Below are positions 36,581 through 45,096 of a DNA stretch of 64,000 nt, one piece after another. The stretch is from JAACFF01 sp963807975. GTDB lineage: Bacteria; Chloroflexota; Anaerolineae; Promineifilales; Promineifilaceae. A program made the translations under genes and the position numbers. The stretch's first letter is position 1. Every line of letters begins with the position of its first letter. The stretch spans positions 1,674,001 through 1,738,000 of the forward strand of contig CAWEDV010000001.1 in NCBI GenBank assembly GCA_963807975.1. Reading direction: 5' to 3'. The notes below the pieces were generated by a model. That model saw only the letters and a program-made list of their open reading frames with translations. It had not been told where the DNA came from and searched no databases.

Positions 36581-36838
36581 CTAATTAAGATCCATTGACT
36601 GAGCGCTGTTGTCTTCACCTATCCGGTTGACAGAATTGAGCTTCAAGCCCATGTCGCGAATTCTCACCAGGACACCATGCAAAGCTGCCTGATCGAGCAA
36701 ACCGGAGAGCGCTGTTTCGCCTTCGGGCTGGTGTTGTATGGATAATCCTTCAAACCGCGTTGACCAGTTCGTGCTCAAATGACCCGCCACGCAGATCTCG
36801 TATATCTCGGGGGCGTTTATTGCTCGTTGGGTTTTCAT
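36581..36838 (-). CDS. Small LuxR-associated protein, family member 1
   Basis: The 85-residue protein has the pattern YEICVAGHLSTNWSTRFEGL followed by ETALSGLLDQAALHGVLVRI. A paralogue at 56839-57126 has YRICVLGALESNWAERLWGM and PDQADLVGIINAL at the same places. Both lie about 170-205 nt behind a MalT-like LuxR gene on the same strand. The strand-helix-strand layout suggests a small ferredoxin-like fold. No enzymatic motif is seen. I cannot name a function, but the repeated linkage implies it works with, or is controlled by, the regulator. Confidence 0.8.
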   Translation of the reverse strand: MKTQRAINAPEIYEICVAGHLSTNWSTRFEGLSIQHQPEGETALSGLLDQAALHGVLVRIRDMGLKLNSVNRIGEDNSAQSMDLN

Positions 36839-37042
36839 AGCTAACCAATCCTTATGAATTCGGTTCCAGAAGTCTCCATCACGATCTTATCTCCATTCTA
36901 TCTCTGGTTTTGCTGTCCTTTCCTACCCTGAAGTATAGATATCCAGGGCAGCTTTATCACCATGCTGTTGAGTAATCTTCAGCAAATCACCTTAGATTTT
37001 GGTATTACTCAAAGGTAGTATTTGGAGAAGTGATCGGGGTAA

Positions 37043-39733
37043 TTAGAGCAGGTTCAACTCGTGGGCACGCGCGATCGCCTGGGTGCGGCTGCGAACACCC
37101 AACTTGCCAAAGATATTGCTGGTGTGTTTCTTGATCGTGTTTATGGTAACCATCAGTTCGCTGGCGATCTCTGGGTTTGAATAGCCTTTGCAGATCAGGA
37201 GCATGATCTCCAGTTCACGAGGGGTGAGCGGGTCAAGCAGCTCTCCCTGCTGGAGTCGTGCCGATTCCCCATAAGCGGCCCGACAGGCATCCAGCAAGGC
37301 ATCCAGGTAGGGGTAGGAAGCCGGAGGCGTGTCGCAATTACCTCTCAGGTCGCCCAACAACGGCCCAAGTCTCGGCCCAACATTCAGCCATCGCCTGATG
37401 TAGCCTCCAGGTGCACCCAACGCCAAGGCCTCGCGCAGCGCAGCTCGGGCAGGCATATGGTCTCCCAGTGCGTCCAAGACCACAGCCTGCAGCGCCAGCA
37501 GGTGGATCAATTCGCCGCTGCTGTTCACTGCCCGGGCGCGGCGGATAGACTCTTCCAGCACTGAGCGTGCTTCCTCAAAGCGTTCCTCGGCACAAAGCAG
37601 GCGTGGAAACAACCACCCCCACCAAAGCAGCAGGTTGGCATGCTGTGTGACCGCGATCTTCTCTTCCAGGATGTGCAGCTTCGCACCTGCAGCATCCAGG
37701 TCACCTGCTATGAGACACAACATGGCCCATTCCCGGTTGAGCTCACCGGTCAGGTAGTGATCATCAAGGGCGTTCACAATACGCTCAGTGTTTTGGATGA
37801 TATCCATTGCAGCGACCAGGTCGCCGCGTGCAGCGGCCAGATGCGCACGCAGGTAGCGGCCTGTACGCTCCGCTTCGCCAAAACCACCAGGGCGGGCGAT
37901 GCGCAAGCCGGTATTCAGATATGTCTCCGCTTCGTCCAGGCGATCCCGCTCCAACTGGATCCTGGCCATGGCAATATACAGCGATCCCGCCGCGGGGAAG
38001 TTTCCATGACCTTCGCTCGCGGCACGATCGATGGCCAGACAGCAGAGCCCATCAGCCTCGTTCAGCCGTCCCTGGACCAGCAGGTACATGACCTGACCAT
38101 AGGTGCATCCGTATGCGCCAATCAGGTTGCCCTCTGCAAGCGACAGCGTTATGCCGCGCTCATACGCCTCTATGGCGCCCTCAAAATCACCTGCCCCAGC
38201 GCGCGCCGCGGCCAACATATTCCACGATGTACCGATGCCCTCGACTAAATCCTGAGGTATAAGACGAGCGGCTTTCTCAGCATGAGCCACGGACCTGGCG
38301 TGCTCGCCCCGGCCGCGTGCCAGCACAGACCGCATCATCGCCAGCTGCGCAGCGACCTGATCCTGCTGCGCGCCGCTCAAGGCGCCATCACCCACCAGCC
38401 GCTCGTACGCGCTATTGCCCTGTTCCAGGTACGGCCGGATTGCCGAACTCTGCCCGCTAATGAAAAGCACCCAACATCTCGCCAGGGGCACGTATGGATC
38501 AGCCCCATCTATGCTTTCGGGCAGCGCATCCAGCCAACGCAGTGCCGTGGCAACCTCGCCCCTATGCAGAACCGGCATCCAGTGCTTGAGGACCATTTCC
38601 CTGGCCCGAATCATGTCACCAGAACGCAGCGCATGGTCCACAGCTTCGCCAGAATACCCCTCACTCTCGAACCATGTCGCTGCCTTGAGATGGAGAGCAT
38701 CTATCTCCCCGGGATGATCGCGCTCCAGCAGCGCATACAGGACTTCGGCAAACAGATGATGGTAGCGAAACCAGGTACCGCCGGTATCGAGAGGGATCAA
38801 GAACAGGCTTTCGCTGCGGAGCTCGTCCAACACCTTTTGGCTGGTTGGATGGCCGGTAACGGCACCGCATAATGCAGCGCAGAACCTATCCAAGATTGAT
38901 GTCAGCAGCAGGAAGTGACGGCGCTCGTCGGGCAGCGCTTCCAGGACTTCTTCGGTCAGGTAGTCCAGGATGAACTGCTGGCTCCCTGTAAATCGCTCGA
39001 TGATTGTCTCAGATACGGGCTGTCCTTTCAAGGACAGGGCAGCAAGGTTCAGGCCAACGATCCAACCTTCTGCACGCCGGTTCAATGCCTCTACCTGCTC
39101 GGCTTTGAGCTTAAGGCTCACCACATCGTTGAGCAGGATCGCGGCTTCATCAGATGAGAACTGTAGGTCCTCGGCCCTGATCTCGACAAGCCTGCCGTGC
39201 GCACGCAGACGCGCAAGGGAAAATGGCGGATCGACACGAGTGATCAAGACCAAGTGCAGATTGGGGGGTTGGTGATCCAGGAGATAGCTAAAGCCTTCTT
39301 GAACTTGCTCCGCCTCGATGGCATGATAGTCATCCAACACCAGGATTACATCCTTCGTAAGTTGGGAAATATCATTGATCAGGCTGATCGCCACGGGTTC
39401 GGTGCTGCGCAATTGAGGTGCGCTGATGAACTGGCACGCTTCGCTGCCTACTTCCTTATAAACGGTTTGAATAGCAGCGATCAGATAGGTCCAGAATCTC
39501 ACCGGATCGTTGTCTCCCTGGTCAAGGGAAAGCCAGGCGGACTGAACACCAGTGTCAGCGAACCAACTGGACACCAAGGTCGATTTTCCAAAGCCTGCCG
39601 GAGCGGAGATGAGGGTGAGTTTACAATCTTGTCCAAGACTACGATTGAGTTGTGCTATAAGTCGTGGCCGGTGGACAAGGTTCGGCCGTAATGAAGGGAT
39701 AAATAACTTCGTGCGCAGTAGGGCCTCAGACAT
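37043..39733 (-). CDS. LuxR-family ATP-dependent (MalT-like/LAL) transcriptional regulator
   Basis: From the ATG at 39733 the protein has 896 residues and begins MSEALLRTKLFIPSLRPN, the usual start of this family; the longer frame to 39838 adds 35 unlikely residues. A STAND-type ATPase has Walker A SAPAGFGKSTLVSSW and Walker B DVILVLDDYHAIEA. A long TPR-like helical region covers about 350-800, and the C-terminal LuxR HTH is LTPRELEIMLLICKGYSNPE onward. Such proteins sense an inducer and activate target promoters. A TATAAT box lies only 6 nt before the ATG, suggesting a leaderless mRNA. A small protein of a repeated family lies downstream. Confidence 0.93.
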   Translation of the reverse strand: MSEALLRTKLFIPSLRPNLVHRPRLIAQLNRSLGQDCKLTLISAPAGFGKSTLVSSWFADTGVQSAWLSLDQGDNDPVRFWTYLIAAIQTVYKEVGSEACQFISAPQLRSTEPVAISLINDISQLTKDVILVLDDYHAIEAEQVQEGFSYLLDHQPPNLHLVLITRVDPPFSLARLRAHGRLVEIRAEDLQFSSDEAAILLNDVVSLKLKAEQVEALNRRAEGWIVGLNLAALSLKGQPVSETIIERFTGSQQFILDYLTEEVLEALPDERRHFLLLTSILDRFCAALCGAVTGHPTSQKVLDELRSESLFLIPLDTGGTWFRYHHLFAEVLYALLERDHPGEIDALHLKAATWFESEGYSGEAVDHALRSGDMIRAREMVLKHWMPVLHRGEVATALRWLDALPESIDGADPYVPLARCWVLFISGQSSAIRPYLEQGNSAYERLVGDGALSGAQQDQVAAQLAMMRSVLARGRGEHARSVAHAEKAARLIPQDLVEGIGTSWNMLAAARAGAGDFEGAIEAYERGITLSLAEGNLIGAYGCTYGQVMYLLVQGRLNEADGLCCLAIDRAASEGHGNFPAAGSLYIAMARIQLERDRLDEAETYLNTGLRIARPGGFGEAERTGRYLRAHLAAARGDLVAAMDIIQNTERIVNALDDHYLTGELNREWAMLCLIAGDLDAAGAKLHILEEKIAVTQHANLLLWWGWLFPRLLCAEERFEEARSVLEESIRRARAVNSSGELIHLLALQAVVLDALGDHMPARAALREALALGAPGGYIRRWLNVGPRLGPLLGDLRGNCDTPPASYPYLDALLDACRAAYGESARLQQGELLDPLTPRELEIMLLICKGYSNPEIASELMVTINTIKKHTSNIFGKLGVRSRTQAIARAHELNLL

Positions 39734-39739
39734 ATGCAC

Positions 39740-39745
39740 ATTATA
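39740..39745 (-). promoter_or_regulatory. -10 element directly before LuxR start (leaderless mRNA candidate)
   Basis: TTTCCCTTATAAT is followed by GTGCAT and the ATG. An identical TTTCCCTTATAAT with a 6-nt gap precedes the small broken gene at 43644-43799. With transcription starting about 7 nt after the -10, the mRNA would begin at the start codon. Confidence 0.5.
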
Positions 39746-39958
39746 AGGGAAAACGGTGGGTTTCGGGAGCTCAAAGAGGAAGCTCCATGAAGCAACGGGA
39801 AGGGAGCAACAGCGCTGCCGGAATCGATTCTGGAGCATGGTTCACTTGCGCCTAGATACCCTGTGTTATCCGCAGGACGGCGGCTATTCTCAGCAGCATC
39901 AAGTAGGTTTTTAAGTTTTTATGCTCCTTTGCATGATTCTTGCATCGGTTTCGGGCTG

Positions 39959-41011
39959 CTAGTGTCCACGCTCCCGCTTGATAACGGGCGCGACGCGGTT
40001 GCCGATGAGTTTTATTGAGCGAGCGAGTTGTTCGTGGGACAGCCCGCCATTGTCCATTTGAAAGGTAAAGCGTGAAATGCCCCCCAAGGCTTCACTGTGC
40101 CGCAGGATTTTTTCGGCCACCTCTTCAGGACTGCCAATCACAATCGCGCCGGTTGGGCCAGTTTGAGCATCAAACCTCCCCCGGTTAACTGGCGGCCATC
40201 CGCGTTCTTTACCAACCTTGTTAAACATTTCGGCATAGCCAGGATAGTAATCTTCGACCGCTTCCCGCCTGCTTGCGGCGACATAGCCAAGTGAATGTAA
40301 ACCCACCTTCAATTGTTCAGGAGGATGGCCCGCTTTTTCACCTGCCTGCCGGTATAGGTCTATCAAGGGTCGGAAGCGGTGTGTTTCACCCCCAATGACC
40401 GCAACCATAAGCGGCAGCCCTAGTACACCCGCACGTACAAACGAGGCTGGTGTGCCGCCCACCCCTAACCAAATAGGCAAGGGATCCTGCAAGGGCCTGG
40501 GATAGACCGGCTGATTTGTCAGTGTGGGACGAAATTTGCCTGACCAGTGGACGAATTCATTTTCGCGAATCCTGAGTAAGAGATCTAGTTTCTCCGCAAA
40601 TAAGGCGTCATAATCGTTCAGGTCGAGGCCAAACAAGGGAAAGGATTCTATGAATGAGCCACGACCAACCACCATTTCCGCCCGGCCTTGGGAAACGAGA
40701 TCCAATGTGGCGAAATTCTGAAAAGCTATAATTGGGTCGGCTGCACTAAGCACGGTCACCGCACTTGTCAGGCGGATTTGCTTTGTGCGACCTGCTGCCG
40801 CAGCAAGGATGACGGACGGCGCGGAATCAAGAAACTCTTTGCGAAAGTGTTGTCCGATTCCGAAGACATCCAGGCCAACACGGTCGGCATATTCGATTCT
40901 TTCGAGCAGTTCGGTCATCGCAACCTTGCTTTTTGACGCAATGTCCTCATCTTCGGATAATCCTATTCCTGCGAAACTATCAATGCCAATTTCCAATGTG
41001 TTCTCCTTCAT
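39959..41011 (-). CDS. LLM-class flavin-dependent oxidoreductase (luciferase-like monooxygenase)
   Basis: The protein has 350 residues with a bacterial luciferase-like TIM barrel: LEIGIDSFAG start, YADRVGLDVFGIGQHF, AAAAGRTKQIRLTSAVTVLS, GRAEMVVGRGSFIESFPLFG, PLPIWLGVGGTPASFVRAG and the C-terminal GSPEEVAEKILRH. It uses reduced flavin to oxidise an unknown substrate. It lies downstream of a MarR gene on the same strand, and a partial copy of the MarR palindrome occurs right before its start, so it is likely a MarR target. Confidence 0.93.
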   Translation of the reverse strand: MKENTLEIGIDSFAGIGLSEDEDIASKSKVAMTELLERIEYADRVGLDVFGIGQHFRKEFLDSAPSVILAAAAGRTKQIRLTSAVTVLSAADPIIAFQNFATLDLVSQGRAEMVVGRGSFIESFPLFGLDLNDYDALFAEKLDLLLRIRENEFVHWSGKFRPTLTNQPVYPRPLQDPLPIWLGVGGTPASFVRAGVLGLPLMVAVIGGETHRFRPLIDLYRQAGEKAGHPPEQLKVGLHSLGYVAASRREAVEDYYPGYAEMFNKVGKERGWPPVNRGRFDAQTGPTGAIVIGSPEEVAEKILRHSEALGGISRFTFQMDNGGLSHEQLARSIKLIGNRVAPVIKRERGH

Positions 41012-41012
41012 G

Positions 41013-41029
41013 TACTATTAAACTGTCTA
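41013..41029 (-). promoter_or_regulatory. Possible second MarR site before the LLM gene
   Basis: TACTATTAAACTGTCTA contains one good half-site (AGTTTA on the minus strand) and matches 10 of 13 positions of the perfect palindrome before marR. It directly abuts the LLM start codon. Confidence 0.35.
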
Positions 41030-41324
41030 AGGCTTTTCTTCTATTTGACTCAAGTTTTGAGTTCCATAACTCTTTCGTCGACAAGTTTTTCATTATCTCT
41101 CTAACTTGCTATCTCGTTTGCGTAGCATGAATTAGGCCGGCACGAGGAAAAATCGGCCGTGAGCCACAAACAGGGCCATCAGCCCTGGCCGCATATTCAT
41201 CACGTACGACGCCATTCCATCCCCTCTGCGCAGATGGAATATCTGAGTAATCCAAAGTACAATGTTCATCGTCAAATCTCCTCTAATACTGACTGTTTAA
41301 AGCTAAACTATAAAATCAAAAAAA

Positions 41325-41771
41325 CTAATCAAGTCCGCGATCAAGCTTTCGCAAAATCGATTGAAATTGTCGCAATTCCTCCCTCGTTAGTGGAGACAGA
41401 ATCTCTTTTGCCCGTCGGTCGTGAACTGGCATTAAGTTCGCCACCAAGTCCTTGCCGGCTTCGGTCAGATGAAGGTAATTGGTGCGGCCTTCCTTTTGAC
41501 GCCGAATGAGATCGCGTTTTTCAAGGCGATCAATATGTTGTGTGATATTGCCTTTGGTGACGTTCATGCGGTCAGCACAGGTCTGCTGATTAATCCCGTC
41601 TTCGAAGGCCACCTGCATGAGCAGGTCGAATTGGTAGCGACTTACGTCTATTTTTCGCATCGACTCGTCTATCGCCGAGATGCTCTTCTTCAAAACGCGA
41701 ACAAAACGATACCAGGTTAACAACTCAGGATCACGGTTGCGATCCTCGATCAAGGATTGAAATTTGCTCAT
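41325..41771 (-). CDS. MarR-family transcriptional regulator
   Basis: The 148-residue protein has a winged-helix domain: QTCADRMNVTKGNITQHIDR as recognition helix, then the wing RRQKEGRTNYLHLTEAGKDL. N- and C-terminal helices would form the dimer. MarR proteins usually repress their own gene and a neighbouring detoxification gene and respond to phenolic or oxidising compounds. A perfect 20-bp palindrome lies 8 nt upstream of the start codon. The LLM oxidoreductase downstream is the probable target. Confidence 0.93.
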   Translation of the reverse strand: MSKFQSLIEDRNRDPELLTWYRFVRVLKKSISAIDESMRKIDVSRYQFDLLMQVAFEDGINQQTCADRMNVTKGNITQHIDRLEKRDLIRRQKEGRTNYLHLTEAGKDLVANLMPVHDRRAKEILSPLTREELRQFQSILRKLDRGLD

Positions 41772-41778
41772 CTAACAG

Positions 41779-41798
41779 ATAGTTTAGTACTAAACTAT
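41779..41798. promoter_or_regulatory. Perfect 20-bp palindrome, probable MarR operator
   Basis: ATAGTTTAGTACTAAACTAT is perfectly self-complementary and lies 8 nt upstream of the marR start codon. Size and symmetry match MarR operators. Confidence 0.75.
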
Positions 41799-41846
41799 TC
41801 TAATGTCAAACGAATCAGTGTATTCTCTGCAAATCGGGGTAAAGAT

Positions 41847-41945
41847 ATGTCCAATCTCGATCCAAAACCGGGATTTCTACAAGCCCTCGATTACATGTGA
41901 GAAGGTGATGTCTTGGAGGTCTGGCACCTGAGCCGTGTTCGACCA
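41847..41945 (+). pseudogene. Remnant of a serine recombinase (resolvase/invertase) catalytic domain
   Basis: The frame reads DPKPGFLQALDYM, TGA (41898-41900), EGDVLEVWHLSRV. This matches the Tn3-type resolvase segment RPGLQ-ALDYxREGDxLVVWxLDRL, with the Arg codon (CGA) turned to TGA. Only about 30 codons are left. It marks a former mobile element in the region between the repeats. Confidence 0.6.
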
Positions 41946-42080
41946 AGCTATCATGACCCGAGGATTTGAGCTGAGACACGAAGGACAGAGTAATTTACCC
42001 GGCAGGGGTGTTTATCTGGCTCCGACGGTTGCGGTCGCTCCAGCGAGCTGTTAGCAGGAGCGCTGATCCAGGAGCGACCT

Positions 42081-42481
42081 TCAAGATGCCCCCACCTGTC
42101 GCCTAAAACTCTCTGAGTCGACGATCGCCCATAGCTCCTTACATTTGCCATCCTGAAGGTGCATGAAAATGACTTGATCGATCTTGAACTCCTGACCCTC
42201 GCCCGTAATCCCGGCAAACTGTCCCTGAAGGCTGCCTGATAGCTCAACCCGCGCCGCCAGCGTAGAGCCCTCGCACACTACCTCTTGAACTTCGTGGCGT
42301 AGACCGCGCATTGCGTTTCTGGCTTTGCGCCAAGTTTCTTTCTCATGATCTATGCCGATGGCTGTGGTCCCACGGGGTCATGGAGCACAACATCATCATG
42401 CAGGTATCGGCCCAGCGCGTTCAAATTACCACCATCCCCAGCAGCCAGATATCCGCGTACGAAGGATTCCCAATCACACAT
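42081..42481 (-). pseudogene. SnoaL-like ester cyclase / NTF2-fold protein, frameshifted
   Basis: The N-terminal frame from the ATG at 42481 reads SFVRGYLAAGDGGNLNALGR and YLHDDVVLHDPVGP, then hits TAG. The frame that completes the protein starts near 42360 with GIDHEKETWRKARNAMRG and continues CEGSTLAARVELSGSLQGQF and FKIDQVIFMHLQDGKCKELW. One missing nucleotide around 42360 explains both. The fold is a SnoaL/NTF2-like alpha+beta barrel found in polyketide cyclases and ketosteroid isomerase-like proteins. Confidence 0.75.
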
Positions 42482-42713
42482 CAGCTTCCTCCTGGGATGA
42501 GGAACTATCTAGGCTCAACATAACTACTTTCCACCTTGTAAAGAATCGAGCACTTACAGCTCAATTATTACCCTGATTCGACGTGTAATAAGTCTTGATG
42601 AATCAATTATTCTAAATATCCAGAAATTGATAACTTTCGAGCGGTTGCTCTTTGTTTGCCCACCTCATGTCTATGGGGAGAGAGACAGATATTTACTTGT
42701 CAATGCCCTGACC

Positions 42714-43489
42714 TCAATAGCTCAAAGGAGTGTGAGGCTTCCTGGCCTTTAAATAGGCAGGGCAAAAGTCTCCGCTATCCAGTGCCGCGATCTTTAGCCT
42801 CTGAAACGCCGCCTGCATATCGGTTATTTCTTGACCACTCAGTTCAACCAGGCGTAACCTCATTGGTCCCTCTATTTGAGCCAGCTCCCGGCGAGCTTCC
42901 TCGCGGTACCACGCATTGCGATTCCGAACGGCCACCTCGATGAACCCAGCTATCTCTAACTTCCTGACCGCCTCATTTAAGCTTATCAAGCTAAACCCAA
43001 CCAGAGCGCCTTCTACTAACTGTCTCAAAGGGTCTGATTCTGGTTCATCTCCCTTCAGCCAATCGCTAGCCACAAACCAACCCCCTGGCTTCAATACCCG
43101 TAGGATTTCCGCATAGATAGCCTCCTTGTCGGCGATCTCAATCAAGGCCTTTTACTAAACAGGACGTCAAACGAGCTGTCTTCTAAAGGAAATGGACCAG
43201 GTTGTACTAACTTGAAAGATATTGAGTCTTGCAACCCGGCCGTTTCGGCCGTTTGTTGGGCCCATTTGAGCACACTTTGTTCGATATCAATACCCAAAAA
43301 AGTTTTAGCCCCGTGCGTCTTAACCAACTCCAGGGACGGACCGCCAATTCCGCATCCGGCGTCCAGAACGGTCTTTCCGGTTATGTCAACATCTTCCACT
43401 ATCCGGGCTACCTCTTGTGGGCCACCAGGTGAGCTGGGCATGTTTGATCCGTTTATCAGTACAATGTTCTTGATGAGCTGGCAATTCAT
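42714..43489 (-). pseudogene. SAM-dependent class I methyltransferase, frameshifted
   Basis: The first frame (43489 to 43142) carries the SAM-binding core: TVLDAGCGIGGPSLELVKTH, GIDIEQSVLKWAQ and FPLEDSSFDVLFSK, then TGA. The second frame (43145 to 42714) continues LIEIADKEAIYAEILRVLKP and GGWFVASDWLKGDE. The two join without missing residues if one nucleotide is restored after FSK. The order fits UbiE/arsenite-type small-molecule methyltransferases. A sequencing error at this one place would restore the gene, but the neighbours are broken too. Confidence 0.82.
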
Positions 43490-43504
43490 CCATTGATCAA
43501 CCCT

Positions 43505-43590
43505 CTAAATCGCAAATACCGGACTCGAACCGCAAGCCGAGAGCAGCCCAGTCCCTTACGGATGTGAATCGCACTTGCAGTTCGCCTAGT
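43505..43590 (-). repeat. Divergent tRNA-like fragment (possible copy D)
   Basis: On the minus strand GATTCACATCCGTAAGG followed later by GGTTCGAGTCCGG resembles the anticodon and T arms of the tRNA-Val repeat, but with extra sequence between them and poor stem pairing. It may be an older relict of the same family or chance similarity. Confidence 0.3.
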
Positions 43591-43643
43591 CGCTAGCCGG
43601 CGAACTTGCATAGCGGTAAGCCAGAACCACATTACGGCCGTGG

Positions 43644-43799
43644 CTATGGGGAAACATGCACTTCACTGGCTGTAAGCAGAGATGCTTCGGCTGTTGCATT
43701 TGGATCTACTGCGCGGTCGGCGATCTACTTAGCAACATGGGCGGCGTCTCTTTCAACCCCATGGATCTCCGCTTTTGTGTTCACCAATGTTTCAGGCAT
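43644..43799 (-). pseudogene. Short interrupted ORF with a shared leaderless promoter
   Basis: From the ATG at 43799 the frame reads MPETLVNTKAEIHGVERDAA and HVAK, TAG (codon 25), then IADRAVDPNATAEASLLTAS and EVHVSP, TAG. Both halves look like coherent protein of an unknown small family. The promoter sequence before it (TTTCCCTTATAAT) is the same as before the LuxR gene at 39733. Confidence 0.4.
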
Positions 43800-43935
43800 G
43801 CGCCCATTATAAGGGAAACCTATGGATTTTGCTTGCTTCAGAATGAGATCGTTTGCTCAAACGGACATGCTTGGAGCACGGTTCACATCCGTTGGGAGAT
43901 GAACCGCGGAGGAAAATAGGAATCATTCCTCGCCA

Positions 43936-44160
43936 TCTCTGGTTGGAAAACTTAACATTTCGGCTGACGTGATCCAATAGGGGGAAAAGTGGGCACGAAT
44001 GGACTCGAACCATCGACCTCACGGATGTGAACCGTTCAGACAGCAAAACGCGAAAATGGCGTTTCTAATGTCATTCTACGAGAAGTAAAATTATTTAAGG
44101 ATAAGCGTTTTTCAAAGGATCCGTGGGGTCTGATCTGCAGCGTTGCTGCAAATCAGCCTG
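43936..44160 (-). repeat. tRNA-Val(CAC) 3'-end-derived repeat, copy C
   Basis: 43990-44036 is 47 nt of tRNA 3' sequence with a fully paired T stem (GATGG/CCATT) and the same CAC anticodon loop. Downstream it matches copies A and B (CGTTTCTAATGTCA, the hairpin CTGATCTGCA/TGCAAATCAG). To the left, about 50 bp match copy A (CTTAACATTTCGGCTGA against CTTAATATTTCGGTTGA). Confidence 0.75.
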
Positions 44161-44575
44161 TCCATACAAAATCTTCTGTTTTTTGTATTCTACAAGCGGC
44201 CGGCATTGTGTCAAAAAGAGTTGTTCCATTTCACCGCTTCTTGGCTACTGGATAGGTTGTTTAGCTAATTTACCGGCTGATTAGCTTATGTATGGGCAAT
44301 TTCAGCTGGTCTTCCTTTAGTTGCACATTTTTATCACTGGACACTGCGCTTAAAGCAGATACCTTTCACCATATCGGTCAACCGTTGCGGCCAATTCTTG
44401 ATAATTTCCAACTTGCGGAATGCAGCTTCACTGAGATGCTGTGTTCACATTCGGATTTCTCCTTCTGCTAACTCAGTTCGGTTTATATTTATTGACATCT
44501 TCTTGTAGAATCCTTTAGATTCAATTCAAACTCGCCGTACCATGTCGCACTGCACGGATGTGCGAGACTCCCTAG
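44161..44575. other. Region without an intact gene
   Basis: AT-rich sequence right of repeat C. On the minus strand a short stretch around 44345-44450 (LSEAAFRKLEIIKNWPQRLT) reads like protein but stops on both sides; it may be a remnant that I cannot identify. Confidence 0.35.
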
Positions 44576-45036
44576 TCAGGGTGCGGCGCCGCCATTGCTA
44601 AACAGCATGCGTTGTACCCCGGCGGCTGTCTCCAAAGCCAGGCCGCCCGGGCCGTCGGGACCACCGGCCGCCACATGTCCCAATAACCTCAGGTACTACT
44701 GGTCCATGGAGCCCTGATCGCAGGCCGCCATCACGTCCGGCTTGATCGTCATCGTGAAGCCATTCTGCTGTGAATAGGTGCCGCTAAAGGTATTGCAGAC
44801 CGCCTGGCCGGTGGTTATTCCATCTTCGTAAAAGACAATAGTGATGCGTCCGGATTGGGAACGCTGGTTGAACTGTTTGTCGCTCGGTCATCCAGCGTCT
44901 CCCACTTCCAGACGATATTAATGATGGCATTGCACGCTGCGAGCGGATCCTTTGGAACCGGCGTTGGCTCAGCCTGTACGCAGGCAACCAGAAGCAATCC
45001 CAGACAGAATGGTGTTACTAGCGTCACTCTTTTCAT
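44576..45036 (-). pseudogene. META-domain (HslJ-like) lipoprotein, frameshift plus in-frame TAG
   Basis: It starts with a lipoprotein signal (MKRVTLVTPFCLGLLLVACV) and WKWETLDD of the META domain. After a one-nucleotide shift near 44885 the frame continues SGRITIVFYEDGITTGQAVC, NTFSGTYSQQNGFTMTIKPD, VMAACDQGSMDQ, then TAG at 44696-44698 where the family has Glu in MEQEYLRLL, then YLRLLG and a TGA at 44576. META proteins are heat-shock or resistance-related surface proteins. Two independent lesions make it a pseudogene. Confidence 0.75.
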
Positions 45037-45096
45037 CTTTCTTCTCTAACCTCGCCCTCATCCATCAAGCGGGATCGCCAGGCAGCATGAATATAA

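Noticed and set aside
37640..38248. Plus-strand open frame of 202 codons
   Set aside because: It lies wholly inside the LuxR regulator gene on the other strand, whose frame has clear TPR and HTH sequence.
26906..44698. Possible reassignment of TAG to a sense codon, because six interruptions (kinase, 29-kb gene, 43.7-kb ORF, META gene) are all TAG
   Set aside because: Intact genes such as the DegT aminotransferase, the HTH gene and the GH-like lipoprotein end in TAG, and other broken genes in the window have TAA, TGA or frameshifts. Ordinary decay is simpler.
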